Shown here one piece after another: positions 46,866-59,537 of a stretch of DNA of 64,000 nt. The DNA is from Paracoccus aminovorans. GTDB taxonomy: Bacteria > Pseudomonadota > Alphaproteobacteria > Rhodobacterales > Rhodobacteraceae. Positions within the stretch are counted from its first letter, which is position 1; each line of letters begins with the position of its first letter. Made by a program: the position numbers and the translations under genes. The stretch spans positions 465,344 to 529,343 of the forward strand of contig NZ_KQ955208.1 of NCBI RefSeq assembly GCF_001546115.1. Reading direction: 5' to 3'. The notes under the pieces were generated by a model. That model did not search any database. It saw only the letters and a program-made list of their open reading frames with translations, and had not been told where the DNA came from.

Positions 46866-47216
46866 ATGAGGCTGGCCGGCATCATCGGCATCGCGGCGCT
46901 GGCGGCGCTGGCGGGTTGCGAGGACGGGCGCGACTATCCGGCGCTGATGCCGACCGAGCAGGTGCTGGCGCAGCCCGCCCTGCCCGGCCATGCCGCGGAT
47001 GCCCTGCGCGACCCCGATGCCGCGACCGGGGCGCTGGCCGCCCGCGGCGCGGCGCTGGCCGGGCGTGGCGGCGGCGGCAGCGTCGCCGATGCCGCGACGC
47101 TGGACCGTCGCGCGGCCGCCCTGCGCACCCGCTCCAAGGCGCTGTCGCAGCGGTCGCTGGACGATGCCTGCCCTGAGGATCAGCCCGATTGCGCCGCCCT
47201 CACGGCGTCAGAATAA
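46866..47216 (+). CDS. small lipoprotein, unknown function
   Basis: Unrecognised lipoprotein of 116 residues. Signal and lipobox are LAGIIGIAALAALAGCED. The mature part is Ala/Arg/Asp-rich, with a helical stretch (ATGALAARGAALAGRG, DRRAAALRTRSKAL) and a C-terminal cysteine pair (DDACPEDQPDCAAL) that may form a disulfide. AGGGG precedes the ATG. It starts 100 bases from divergent tetR and ends 10 bases before lldD, so it probably shares the lldD transcript. Confidence 0.7.
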   Translation: MRLAGIIGIAALAALAGCEDGRDYPALMPTEQVLAQPALPGHAADALRDPDAATGALAARGAALAGRGGGGSVADAATLDRRAAALRTRSKALSQRSLDDACPEDQPDCAALTASE

Positions 47217-47226
47217 GGAAAGCCCC

Positions 47227-48390
47227 ATGCCGGTCATCACCTGCATCGACGACCTCAAGGCGATCTATCGCCGGCGCGTGCCGCGCATGTTCTACGACTA
47301 TGCCGAGAGCGGCAGCTATACCGAGGGCACCTTCCGCGAGAATTGCTCGGATTTCCAGCGCATCAAGCTGCGCCAGCGCGTCGCCGTCGACATGACGAAC
47401 CGCAGCACCCGCAGCACCATGATCGGCCAGGACGTCGCCATGCCGGTGGCGCTGGCCCCGGTCGGGCTGACCGGCATGCAATCCGCCGACGGCGAGATCA
47501 AGGCCGCCCGCGCCGCGCGCGATTTCGGCGTGCCCTTCACGCTGTCGACCATGTCGATCTGCTCGCTCGAAGACGTGGCGCAAGAGGTGCCGCATCCGTT
47601 CTGGTTCCAGCTTTACGTCATGCGAGACCAGGAATTCCTGGAGGCGATCATCGAGCGGGCCAGGCGCGCCGGCTGCTCGGCCCTGGTGCTGACGCTGGAC
47701 CTGCAGATCCTGGGCCAGCGCCACAAGGACCTGAAGAACGGCCTGTCCGCGCCGCCCAAGCTGACGCTGCCGGTCATGCTGGACCTGGCGACGAAATGGC
47801 GCTGGGGCATCGAGATGCTGCAAACGAAGCGCCGCTTCTTCGGCAATATCGTGGGTCACGCCAAGGGTGTCGGCGACACCTCCTCGCTGTCGAGCTGGAC
47901 CGCCGAGCAGTTCGACCCGCAGCTCGACTGGGACAAGATCGCCCGCATCCGCGACCTCTGGGGCGGCAAGCTGATCCTGAAGGGCATCAACGACCCCGAG
48001 GATGCCCGCATGGCCGCGGGCTTCGGCGCCGATGCGATCATCGTCAGCAACCACGGCGGCCGGCAACTGGACGGCGCGGTGAGTTCCATCCGCATGCTGC
48101 CCGAGATCGTCGCGGCGGTCGGCGACCAGGTCGAGATCCACATGGACAGCGGCATCCGCTCGGGCCAGGACGTGCTGAAGGCGCTGGCGCTGGGGGCGCA
48201 TGCGACCCATATCGGCCGCGCCTTCATCTATGGCCTGGGCGCCATGGGCCAGGCGGGCGTGACCGCGGCGCTGGAGGTGATCCAGAAGGAGCTGGACATC
48301 ACCATGGCACTGTGCGGCGAACGCGATGTCAGGAACCTCGGCCGCCACAACCTGCTGTTGCCGCCGGACTTCCTGACCCCTTGGGCGTGA
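47227..48390 (+). CDS. lldD: FMN-dependent L-lactate dehydrogenase / alpha-hydroxy acid oxidase family
   Basis: Flavoenzyme of 387 residues that oxidises L-lactate or a related 2-hydroxy acid and passes electrons to the quinone pool. It has the FMN-family core: PVALAPVGLTGM, LYVMRDQEFLEAIIERA, the active-site ISNHGGRQLDG type block (VSNHGGRQLDGA, catalytic His) and SGIRSGQDVLKALALGA. AAGGA lies seven bases ahead of ATG 47227. No signal peptide; LldD enzymes are peripheral on the inner membrane. No lactate permease is adjacent, so the substrate is assigned by family. Confidence 0.9.
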   Translation: MPVITCIDDLKAIYRRRVPRMFYDYAESGSYTEGTFRENCSDFQRIKLRQRVAVDMTNRSTRSTMIGQDVAMPVALAPVGLTGMQSADGEIKAARAARDFGVPFTLSTMSICSLEDVAQEVPHPFWFQLYVMRDQEFLEAIIERARRAGCSALVLTLDLQILGQRHKDLKNGLSAPPKLTLPVMLDLATKWRWGIEMLQTKRRFFGNIVGHAKGVGDTSSLSSWTAEQFDPQLDWDKIARIRDLWGGKLILKGINDPEDARMAAGFGADAIIVSNHGGRQLDGAVSSIRMLPEIVAAVGDQVEIHMDSGIRSGQDVLKALALGAHATHIGRAFIYGLGAMGQAGVTAALEVIQKELDITMALCGERDVRNLGRHNLLLPPDFLTPWA

Positions 48391-48402
48391 TGCGCCCGGG
48401 AC

Positions 48403-49434
48403 TCAGGGCTGGGCGGTGTCGCGGCCGTGGTCGTGGTGGCGATGCGCCGGCTTGCCGAAGCCCGGAATCGGCAGGCGCTGCAACAGCAGCGCCACCAGCG
48501 TCGGCAGCCCGACCGCAAACAGCATCAGGTCCATGAGATGGGTGAACCCCAGCGCATGCGCGAGGTGCAGCGCCAGCACATGCATGAAATAGATCCCGGC
48601 CGAGATCGGGTCCAGCCGGATCGGCGGCGCCGGCAATCGCGTGCCCAGCGTGGCGATGAACAGCGCCGGCGCCGCGATATAGGAGCTGGCCGGGATGTCC
48701 AGCATCACGTCGTCGGTCCAGCGCGCCTGTACCAGCCAGGCCTCGATCATCAAAAGCCCGAGCCCGCCGATGGTCAGCGACAGCACCAGCCAGCGCGGCG
48801 GCAGCCCCAGGGTTCCCAGCCGCGCCACCCGCCGCCCGCAGAGATAGCCGATGGTGACGAAGGGGAAGCACATGAAGAGCCCGTTCGAGAACTTCTTCAC
48901 CCCGATCTGCGCCACGCCCGACAGCGCCATGTATTGCAGCGTCACGCCGATCACGGCGCAGACCAGCGCGGCGCCCAGCAGGATGCGGTATTCATAGGCC
49001 GGCGCCAGCACCCGGCCCAGGGCGCGCAGGACCAGCAGCAGCGCCCCGGCGACCAGGATCCCGGCCATGAACCACAGGTGGAAATAGCCCCAGAGCAGCT
49101 CCTTGACCAACGAGGCCAGGCCGTGGATCTCGTTCAACCAGAACGGGAAATAGACCGCCATCCAGAACAGGTAGAGCGCCAGCACGCGCCACAGCCACTT
49201 GACGCCCTTGCCGCGCGCCACCGCCGAATAGAGGAAATAGCCCGCGACGATGCAGAACACCGGCACCATGACCCGCATCAGCCCGTTGCCGATCAGGAAC
49301 AGCCGCGGCGTCATGTTGGTCTGCAGCCAATAGGTGTGGGCAAAGGCCACCAGCACGGCCAGACCCAGCTTGAGATAGTCGAGAGAATGAATACGATGCA
49401 ATTTTGAAACGCCCCGGCACCTCTGGCGATGCAT
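48403..49434 (-). CDS. acyltransferase family 3 membrane protein
   Basis: Integral membrane protein of about 343 residues with ten hydrophobic segments, opening with the family motif SLDYLKLGLAVLVAFAHTY (His in helix 1) typical of acyltransferase-3/OpgC proteins that O-acylate surface polysaccharides or lipids. The C-terminus is His-rich (HRHHDHGRD). The start is unsure: ATG 49434 is used, but an ATG at 49458 or a TTG at about 49401 (just before HRIHSLDYL) is possible; none has a strong ribosome site. Convergent with lldD, 12 bases apart, with no terminator seen. Confidence 0.82.
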   Translation of the reverse strand: MHRQRCRGVSKLHRIHSLDYLKLGLAVLVAFAHTYWLQTNMTPRLFLIGNGLMRVMVPVFCIVAGYFLYSAVARGKGVKWLWRVLALYLFWMAVYFPFWLNEIHGLASLVKELLWGYFHLWFMAGILVAGALLLVLRALGRVLAPAYEYRILLGAALVCAVIGVTLQYMALSGVAQIGVKKFSNGLFMCFPFVTIGYLCGRRVARLGTLGLPPRWLVLSLTIGGLGLLMIEAWLVQARWTDDVMLDIPASSYIAAPALFIATLGTRLPAPPIRLDPISAGIYFMHVLALHLAHALGFTHLMDLMLFAVGLPTLVALLLQRLPIPGFGKPAHRHHDHGRDTAQP

Positions 49435-49492
49435 GAGGCTTCGGATGCGTTGTGGCAAGCGAATTCCCGCCTATGGCGATCATTTTTCGTGC

Positions 49493-49521
49493 TTCACATC
49501 GCGCCCCGTTCGGGATATAGG
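49493..49521 (+). promoter_or_regulatory. candidate sigma-70 promoter of rplY
   Basis: TTCACA (49493-49498) and TATAGG (49516-49521) with a 17-base spacer, 62 bases ahead of the rplY start. A short hairpin (CGGCCAT...ATGGCCG) lies in the leader. Confidence 0.45.
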
Positions 49522-49582
49522 CGCGGCTTCGGCCATGCACCCTTGGAGGATGGCCGCGAACGCTTAGCAAAGGAATAGCAAA

Positions 49583-50194
49583 ATGGCCAAAGAGATCCCG
49601 GATCTGGTGGCCGAGGCACGCGCGGGGACAGGCAAGGGGGCCGCCCGCCAAGCTCGCCGCGAAGGCAAGGTGCCCGGCATCGTTTATGGTGACGGGAAAG
49701 ACCCGCAGCCGATCCAAATCGAGTTCAACTCGCTGCTGACCAAGCTGCGCGCCGGTCGCTTCCTGTCCACGCTGTGGAACCTGAAGATCGACGGCCAAGA
49801 CGACGTGCGCGTCGTCTGCCGCGGTGTCCAGCGCGACGTGGTCAAGGACCTGCCGACGCATATCGACTTCATGCGCCTGCACCGCAACACCCGGGTGAAC
49901 CTGTTCATCCACGTGACATTCGAAGGCCACGAAGCCTCGCCGGGCCTCAAGCGCGGCGGCACGCTGGTCGTGGTGCGCCCCGAGGTCGAGCTGGTGGTGA
50001 CCGCGTCCGAGATCCCGGATCACATCACCGTGGACCTGACCGGCAAGCAGATCGGCGACACCATCCACATCAGCGACGTGACGTTGCCGGCCGGCGTCAA
50101 GCCGACCATCGACCGCGACTTCGTGATCGCCAATATCGCCGCGCCCTCGGGCCTGCGCTCGGAAGAGAACGAGGAAGCCGCCGCCGAGGCCTGA
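49583..50194 (+). CDS. rplY: 50S ribosomal protein L25/general stress protein Ctc
   Basis: Binds 5S rRNA in the large subunit. At 203 residues it is the long Ctc form: an N-terminal L25 beta-barrel ([26 protein letters not shown]) plus a C-terminal TL5 domain ([32 protein letters not shown]). A Glu/Ala-rich tail ends the protein. AAAGGA lies eight bases ahead of the ATG. The pth gene, often its neighbour in alphaproteobacteria, is not here; an intrinsic terminator follows instead. Confidence 0.96.
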   Translation: MAKEIPDLVAEARAGTGKGAARQARREGKVPGIVYGDGKDPQPIQIEFNSLLTKLRAGRFLSTLWNLKIDGQDDVRVVCRGVQRDVVKDLPTHIDFMRLHRNTRVNLFIHVTFEGHEASPGLKRGGTLVVVRPEVELVVTASEIPDHITVDLTGKQIGDTIHISDVTLPAGVKPTIDRDFVIANIAAPSGLRSEENEEAAAEA

Positions 50195-50217
50195 TCTGGG
50201 GCTGACGGCTTGGCATC

Positions 50218-50250
50218 GGGCGGCATCCCCAGCGGATGCCGCCCTTTCTC
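50218..50250 (+). terminator. intrinsic terminator of rplY
   Basis: GGGCGGCATCC (50218-50228), loop CCAGC, GGATGCCGCCC (50234-50244), then TTTCTC. A perfect 11-bp stem 24 bases after the rplY stop. Confidence 0.88.
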
Positions 50251-50299
50251 ATGCCGCCCGGCGATGCTATGAGGCGCGCCTGACGCGAAGGGGATGAAG

Positions 50300-51652
50300 A
50301 TGGAACCGATCCACATCATCGGCGCGGGGCTGGCCGGCTCCGAGGCCGCCTGGCAGATCGCCCGCGCCGGCGTGCCGGTGGTGCTGCACGAGATGCGGCC
50401 CCAGGTCGCGACCTTCGCCCATCGCACCGGAGATTGCGCCGAGATGGTCTGCTCGAACAGCTTTCGCTCGGACGACGACCAGATGAACGCAGTCGGGCAG
50501 CTGCATTGGGAAATGCGGGCGGCGGGCGGGCTGATCATGGCCATGGCCGACCGCCACCGCCTGCCCGCCGGCGGCGCGCTGGCCGTGGACCGCGACGCCT
50601 TTTCCACCGCCGTGACCCAGGCCCTGCGGGACGAGCCACTAATCAGCTTCGCCCCGGGCGAGATCGCCGACCTGCCGACCGACGGCCGCTGGATCGTCGC
50701 CACCGGCCCGCTGACCTCGCCCGCCCTCGGCCAGTCGATCCTGCAGGCCACCGGCGAAGGCGCGCTGGCCTTCTTCGACGCCATCGCCCCCATCGTCCAT
50801 GCCGAGACCATCGACATGTCGGTCTGCTGGCGCCAGAGCCGCTATGACAAGGGCGAGACCGAGGAAGAGCGCACCGCCTATATCAACTGCCCGATGACGC
50901 GCGAGGACTACGAAGGTTTCATCGACGCGCTGCTGGCGGCGGAGAAGACCGAGTTCCACGAAGGCGAGACCGCCGGCTATTTCGACGGCTGCCTGCCGAT
51001 TGAGGTCATGGCCGAGCGTGGCCGAGAAACCCTGCGCCACGGCCCGATGAAGCCGGTCGGCCTGACCAATGCCCACAATCCCGCCGAAAAGCCCTATGCC
51101 GTGGTGCAGCTGCGTCGCGACAATGCGCTCGGCACACTCTACAATATCGTCGGCTTCCAGACCAAGATGAAATATGGCGCGCAAGTCGATGTTTTTCGCC
51201 GTATTCCCGGCCTGGAAAACGCCAGTTTCGCCCGGCTGGGCGGCATCCACCGCAACACTTTCCTGAATTCGCCGCGGCTGATCGACCACCGGCTGCGACT
51301 GCGCGCGCGCCCGAACCTGCGCTTCGCTGGCCAGGTGACGGGCGTCGAGGGCTATGTCGAATCCGCCGCCATGGGCCTGCTGGCCGGCCGCATGGCCGCG
51401 GCCGAGGCGCAGGGACGCGACCTGGCCCCACCACCGCAGACCACCTCGATGGGCGCGCTGGTCAACCACATCACCGGCGGCGCCGATGCCAGGACCTTCC
51501 AGCCGATGAACGTGAACTTCGGCCTCTACCCGCCGCTGGACGAGATGCGCGGCGGCCGCAAGGGGCGCAAGGACCGTTATCCGGCCTATACCGACCGCGC
51601 CAAAGCGGATTTCCAAGCCTGGCTGGCGGTCCAACAGCCTTGGAAACAGTAA
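50300..51652 (+). CDS. trmFO: tRNA (uracil-54-C5)-methyltransferase, folate/FAD-dependent
   Basis: Makes ribothymidine-54 in the T-loop of tRNAs using methylenetetrahydrofolate and FADH2. About 450 residues with the FAD motif [18 protein letters not shown], the GidA-like EMRP block ([13 protein letters not shown]), [11 protein letters not shown] with the catalytic-type cysteine, and [25 protein letters not shown] near the end. Two ATGs are close; 50300 is preferred because GAAGGGG stands six bases ahead, whereas it abuts the ATG at 50294. Its end overlaps the gluQ start by 13 bases. Confidence 0.95.
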   Translation: MEPIHIIGAGLAGSEAAWQIARAGVPVVLHEMRPQVATFAHRTGDCAEMVCSNSFRSDDDQMNAVGQLHWEMRAAGGLIMAMADRHRLPAGGALAVDRDAFSTAVTQALRDEPLISFAPGEIADLPTDGRWIVATGPLTSPALGQSILQATGEGALAFFDAIAPIVHAETIDMSVCWRQSRYDKGETEEERTAYINCPMTREDYEGFIDALLAAEKTEFHEGETAGYFDGCLPIEVMAERGRETLRHGPMKPVGLTNAHNPAEKPYAVVQLRRDNALGTLYNIVGFQTKMKYGAQVDVFRRIPGLENASFARLGGIHRNTFLNSPRLIDHRLRLRARPNLRFAGQVTGVEGYVESAAMGLLAGRMAAAEAQGRDLAPPPQTTSMGALVNHITGGADARTFQPMNVNFGLYPPLDEMRGGRKGRKDRYPAYTDRAKADFQAWLAVQQPWKQ

Positions 51653-52479
51653 CCCGCTTCGCCCCCTCGCCGACCGGGCCGCTGCATCTGGGCCATGCCT
51701 TCGCTGCCCTGACCGCCGCGCGGCTGGCCGACCCCGGCCGCTTCCTGCTGCGGATCGAGGACATCGACCAAAGCCGTTGCCGCCCGGAATACGAGGCGAT
51801 GATCGCCGAGGATCTGCACTGGCTCGGCCTCGACTGGCCGCTGCCGGTGATGCGGCAATCCGAACGCCTGCCCGCCTATCGGGCCGCACTGGACCGGCTG
51901 GCGGCGCTTGGCCTGACCTATCCCTGCCAATGCCGCCGTGCCGACATCCGCGCCGCCCTTTCGGCCCCGCAAGAAAGCGTGATCGGTCCCGACGGCCCGG
52001 TCTATCCCGGCACCTGCCGCCATCGCAGCATGGCCGAGACCGGGCCCGAGGACGCGATCCGCCTGAACGCCGCAGCCGCTTTCGCCCATCTTGGCGCGAA
52101 CGAAATCGCCTTCGAGGACGAAAACATCGCCCCCGGCATGCCGCACCGCCTGACGGCCGCGGATTTCATCAGCGGCGTCGGCGACGTGGTGCTGGCCCGG
52201 CGCGGCATGGGCACCAGCTACCACCTCTCGGTGGTGGTGGACGATGCCGCACAGGGCATCTCCTTGGTGACGCGCGGCAAGGATCTGTTGGATTCCACAT
52301 GGATCCACGTCCTTCTTCAGAAACTGCTGCAACTTCCGACGCCGCGCTATCATCACCACCGCCTGATCCGCGATGCCAGCGGCAAGCGCTTGGCCAAGCG
52401 CGACGACGCCCGCGCCCTGCGCCTCTACCGGGCCGAGGGCGCGACGCCGGAGGACATCCGCCGCATGCTAGGTCTCTAG
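51640..52479 (+). CDS. gluQ: glutamyl-Q tRNA(Asp) synthetase
   Basis: Truncated glutamyl-tRNA synthetase paralogue that loads glutamate onto queuosine-34 of tRNA(Asp). The 279 residues cover only the catalytic core and lack the anticodon-binding domain. It has [14 protein letters not shown] (HIGH-like), a [11 protein letters not shown] zinc region with CRH later, and the KRLAKRDDA (KMSKS-like) loop. The start must be TTG 51640, inside the end of trmFO, since no ATG or GTG precedes the conserved [11 protein letters not shown] block. Coupled to trmFO: both are tRNA modification enzymes. The end overlaps convergent hisI by 12 bases. Confidence 0.93.
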   Translation: METVTRFAPSPTGPLHLGHAFAALTAARLADPGRFLLRIEDIDQSRCRPEYEAMIAEDLHWLGLDWPLPVMRQSERLPAYRAALDRLAALGLTYPCQCRRADIRAALSAPQESVIGPDGPVYPGTCRHRSMAETGPEDAIRLNAAAAFAHLGANEIAFEDENIAPGMPHRLTAADFISGVGDVVLARRGMGTSYHLSVVVDDAAQGISLVTRGKDLLDSTWIHVLLQKLLQLPTPRYHHHRLIRDASGKRLAKRDDARALRLYRAEGATPEDIRRMLGL

Positions 52480-52827
52480 GGGCGCCATGATCACCACCTC
52501 GGTCGCGTCCCGCACGGCGGTATAGAAGCAGGACCGCCGATTGGTGTGGCAGGCCGGCCCGGTCTGCTCGACCAGCAAGAGCAGGCAGTCGCGGTCGCAG
52601 TCCACCCGCAGCTCGACCAGCCTCTGGACATGGCCCGAGCTTTCGCCCTTGGTCCAGAACGCCTGACGCGAGCGAGACCAATAGGTTACGCGGCCATCCT
52701 CAAGCGTTTTCGCGACGGATTCGGCATTCATCCAGGCCATCATCAGCACCTCGCCGCTGAGATGATCCTGGGCGATGGCGGGGATCAGCCCGTTCGCATC
52801 GTATTTCAGGCTGGCGGGATCGAACAT
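52468..52827 (-). CDS. hisI: phosphoribosyl-AMP cyclohydrolase
   Basis: Third step of histidine synthesis, opening the adenine ring of PR-AMP. The 119 residues are the stand-alone HisI without the HisE domain. It has the substrate block [33 protein letters not shown] and the Mg/Zn ligands in [27 protein letters not shown], all intact. It is divergent from the NifU-like gene with a 60-base spacer. The other his genes are not in the window. Confidence 0.96.
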   Translation of the reverse strand: MFDPASLKYDANGLIPAIAQDHLSGEVLMMAWMNAESVAKTLEDGRVTYWSRSRQAFWTKGESSGHVQRLVELRVDCDRDCLLLLVEQTGPACHTNRRSCFYTAVRDATEVVIMAPLET

Positions 52828-52887
52828 CGGCTTTCCTTTCGGCTTGGCGATGCCTATCTAGACCCGACGGCAGCAAGGGAAAAGACC

Positions 52888-53325
52888 ATGTCCGACAGCG
52901 ACCTGATGCAGCTCTACTCGCGGCGCATCCTCGCGCTGGCCTCGGACATCCCGCATCTCGGCAAGCTGGCCGCGCCGACCGGCAGCGCGCACAAGCGCTC
53001 GCCGCAATGCGGATCGTCGGTCACGGCGCATGTCGTGATGCAGGACGGCCGCATAGCCGATTTCGGACAAGAGGTGCGCGCCTGTGCCCTGGGCCAGGCC
53101 TCGGCCGGCGTGCTCGGCCGCAACGCCCTCGGCCGCTCGCGCGCCGAGATCGCCCGCGCCCGCGACGAGTTGCAAGCCATGCTGAAACAGGACGGCCCCG
53201 CCCCCTCGGCCCCTTTCGAGGAACTCGAGGCGCTGCTCCCGGCGCGCGAATTCCCGAACCGCCACGCCTCGATCCTGCTGGCATGGGAGGCGCTGCTCGG
53301 CGCCATCGACGCCTCGCCCAGCTGA
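52888..53325 (+). CDS. iron-sulfur cluster assembly scaffold-like protein (NifU/IscU N-terminal fold)
   Basis: Protein of 145 residues with the IscU/NifU N-terminal fold: LYSRRILALASDIPHLGKL at the start, the first cysteine in RSPQCGSSVTAHVV and the second in VRACALGQASAGVLG. The third scaffold cysteine expected near the C-terminus is not present (RHASILLAWEALLGAI), so it may bind a cluster only transiently or need a partner. AAGGGAAAAG precedes the ATG. The hisI-adjacent placement recurs in alphaproteobacteria to my recollection. Not the main Isc/Suf scaffold. Confidence 0.82.
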   Translation: MSDSDLMQLYSRRILALASDIPHLGKLAAPTGSAHKRSPQCGSSVTAHVVMQDGRIADFGQEVRACALGQASAGVLGRNALGRSRAEIARARDELQAMLKQDGPAPSAPFEELEALLPAREFPNRHASILLAWEALLGAIDASPS

Positions 53326-53327
53326 GA

Positions 53328-53350
53328 CTTTCTCCGTTTTCCAAATACCC
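53328..53350. repeat. single AAATACCC-type repeat unit
   Basis: A 23-base unit ending CCGTTTTCCAAATACCC, starting 3 bases after the stop of the NifU-like gene and followed by CGCCGGAGGCG. It is most similar to the right arm at 24996-25016. Confidence 0.65.
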
Positions 53351-53395
53351 CCGCCGGAGGCGTCGCGACCGCGCAAGCCGCGGCACCGCCGGCAC

Positions 53396-53425
53396 ATGAA
53401 AAAGCCGGCCCTTCGCGGGGCCGGC
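53396..53425 (-). terminator. intrinsic terminator of the 31-residue protein gene
   Basis: On the minus strand GCCGGCCC (53425-53418), loop CGCGAA, GGGCCGGC (53411-53404), then TTTTTC. It lies 78 bases after the stop of the small gene and, being specific to the minus strand, supports the existence of a short transcript there. Confidence 0.75.
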
Positions 53426-53503
53426 CAGTTGCGCGCATGATCGTCCGGGGGAAATCGCGGCACCCAGGCGAAGGGGCCGCCATCAGCGCGGGGCAGTGAG
53501 GGA

Positions 53504-53599
53504 TCAGGCTGCCAGGATCGAGGGCAGCGAAAACAGGATGATGGCCGTCACGGAAATGGCGACGGTGCCCAGAAGGTCGGACAGGGATTCGCGGGTCAT
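53504..53599 (-). CDS. 31-residue single-pass membrane protein with LexA-type promoter
   Basis: Very small protein: a charged N-terminus (MTRESLSDLLG) followed by one hydrophobic helix of about 20 residues (TVAISVTAIILFSLPSILAA) reaching the C-terminus. GGAG lies seven bases ahead of ATG 53599. A sigma-70-like promoter (53621-53649) and a canonical GTTC-N7-GTTC LexA box (53656-53670) lie upstream, and an intrinsic terminator downstream, so the unit is a complete small operon after recG. Size, topology and SOS-type control match the design of SidA, the 29-residue SOS division inhibitor of Caulobacter; sequence homology is not claimed. Confidence 0.7.
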   Translation of the reverse strand: MTRESLSDLLGTVAISVTAIILFSLPSILAA

Positions 53600-53620
53600 A
53601 GGCGTTCTCCACGGTTTGTT

Positions 53621-53649
53621 TATACTTTGTTCTCATCAATGCGGAACAA
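53621..53649 (-). promoter_or_regulatory. candidate promoter of the 31-residue protein gene
   Basis: On the minus strand TTGTTC (53649-53644) and AGTATA (53626-53621), 17-base spacer, 21 bases ahead of the start codon. The two boxes coincide with the arms of a perfect inverted repeat ACTTTGTTC...GAACAAAGT (53624-53632, 53644-53652). Confidence 0.5.
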
Positions 53650-53655
53650 AGTAAA

Positions 53656-53670
53656 GAACTTTTTAAGAAC
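53656..53670 (-). promoter_or_regulatory. LexA (SOS) box, GTTC-N7-GTTC
   Basis: GTTCTTAAAAAGTTC on the minus strand matches the alphaproteobacterial LexA operator GTTC-N7-GTTC exactly. It sits six bases upstream of the proposed -35 element of the 31-residue protein gene, close enough to block RNA polymerase. A third GTTC follows 8 bases later. Confidence 0.7.
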
Positions 53671-53684
53671 ATCCGGGGTCGCAC

Positions 53685-58264
<4,580 letters not shown>

Positions 58265-58287
58265 TCAGGCTGGTAACGCCACGCGGA

Positions 58288-59004
58288 TCAGGCGCGCAGC
58301 GCCAGGCGCTCGGGGTTCTGCATCTCGGCCACCGGGTCGCGCAGGACATAGCCCCTGCCCCAGACGGTCTCGATATGGCTTTCGCCGCTCATCGCCGCCG
58401 CCAGCTTCTTGCGCAGCTTGCAGACAAAGACGTCGATGATCTTCAGCTCGGGCTCGTCCATGCCGCCGTAGAGGTGGTTCAGGAACATCTCCTTGGTCAG
58501 CGTCGTGCCCTTGCGCAGGCTGAGCAGTTCGAGGATCTGGTATTCCTTGCCGGTCAGGTTCACCGGCCGTCCCCCGACCTCGACCGAGCGCGCGTCGAGG
58601 TTCACCACCATCTCGCCGGTGCGGATCACCGATTGGCTGTGTCCCTTGGAGCGGCGGATGATCGCCTGGATGCGCGCCACCAGCTCATCGCGGTTGAAGG
58701 GCTTGGTCATGTAGTCGTCGGCCCCGAAACCGAAGCCGCGCAGCTTGCTTTCGGTATCGTCCGAGCCGGTCAGGATCAGGATCGGCGTGTCGACGCGCGA
58801 CATGCGGATCTGGCGCAGCACCTCCATGCCATGCATGTCGGGCAGGTCCAGGTCCAGCAGGATCAGGTCGTAGTCGTAGAGCTTGGCAAGGTCGATCCCC
58901 TCCTCGCCCATGTCGGTGCGATAGACGTTGTAGCTTGCGTGGGTCAGCATCAGCTCGATGCTGCGCGCCGTGGTCGGATCATCCTCGACCAGAAGAATTC
59001 GCAT
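58288..59004 (-). CDS. ctrA: cell-cycle response regulator CtrA
   Basis: OmpR-type response regulator, master regulator of cell-cycle, motility and gene-transfer-agent genes in alphaproteobacteria; 238 residues. The receiver domain has D8/D9, the phospho-acceptor D51 ([13 protein letters not shown]), T-type switch [11 protein letters not shown] and the conserved Lys in [13 protein letters not shown]. The DNA-binding domain shows [17 protein letters not shown] and [18 protein letters not shown] 59004 has AAGGGG eight bases ahead. The chain ends LALRA, so only one of the two terminal alanines of the Caulobacter degron is present. sciP lies just upstream on the same strand. Confidence 0.97.
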   Translation of the reverse strand: MRILLVEDDPTTARSIELMLTHASYNVYRTDMGEEGIDLAKLYDYDLILLDLDLPDMHGMEVLRQIRMSRVDTPILILTGSDDTESKLRGFGFGADDYMTKPFNRDELVARIQAIIRRSKGHSQSVIRTGEMVVNLDARSVEVGGRPVNLTGKEYQILELLSLRKGTTLTKEMFLNHLYGGMDEPELKIIDVFVCKLRKKLAAAMSGESHIETVWGRGYVLRDPVAEMQNPERLALRA

Positions 59005-59054
59005 AATATGTCCCCTTGCCAACCATCTGACTGGTAAAATTTCCGCGCAAAAGG

Positions 59055-59069
59055 TTAATATCACGTTAC
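59055..59069. promoter_or_regulatory. CtrA-like box between sciP and ctrA
   Basis: TTAA-TATCACG-TTAC is a one-mismatch version of the full CtrA site TTAA-N7-TTAA, 51-65 bases ahead of the ctrA start. Position and symmetry fit an autoregulatory site. Confidence 0.5.
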
Positions 59070-59087
59070 CGAAGATACCGGCAAATG

Positions 59088-59372
59088 TTATTCAACCTCA
59101 GGTTGTCGAAATTTTTGCAGCTGGGTGATCTTCAGCGCGTTGCGGCCATGGCGGCGAAAGGCCTGCATCCAGGCATCGAACTCTTCTCCGGTCAGGCCAT
59201 AGCGGCGAAGCGCCTCCTCTCGCGACAAGAGCCCGTATTGCACGGCATCGACGACGGCGGCCTTGCGGCTGGCGACCCAGCGGGTCTGCGGCGACGGCAG
59301 GTCGGCCAGCGTCAGGATGCTGCCATCGGGCAGGGTCGCGGTGCGCGGTCCGGGGGCTTTTCTCAAAAACAT
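59088..59372 (-). CDS. sciP: SciP-like CtrA inhibitory protein (DUF1153)
   Basis: Small helix-turn-helix protein of 94 residues in the DUF1153 family, whose Caulobacter member SciP binds CtrA and blocks transcription of CtrA targets. Conserved core: [48 protein letters not shown], and [28 protein letters not shown] lies seven bases ahead of ATG 59372. Its stop is 84 bases from the ctrA start, so regulator and inhibitor are tandem neighbours and may share a transcript. Divergent from mnmA. Confidence 0.9.
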   Translation of the reverse strand: MFLRKAPGPRTATLPDGSILTLADLPSPQTRWVASRKAAVVDAVQYGLLSREEALRRYGLTGEEFDAWMQAFRRHGRNALKITQLQKFRQPEVE

Positions 59373-59457
59373 CGGCAAGTTCCTGTGATCCTTGCCTTGT
59401 TGTGGCGCAAACTTCTTAAATCCCGGTGAAGTCACGCCGGGTTTTCCCGCCCGGCCC

Positions 59458-59485
59458 TTGAGAAACCCGGAAATTTTCCTATAAA
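59458..59485 (+). promoter_or_regulatory. candidate sigma-70 promoter of mnmA
   Basis: TTGAGA (59458-59463) and TATAAA (59480-59485) with a 16-base spacer, in a locally AT-rich stretch 53 bases ahead of the mnmA start. Confidence 0.5.
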
Positions 59486-59537
59486 TGTAGGCAACAACGC
59501 CGCCCGTCTTCGCGCGCGGCCGCGACAAGGACGATCC

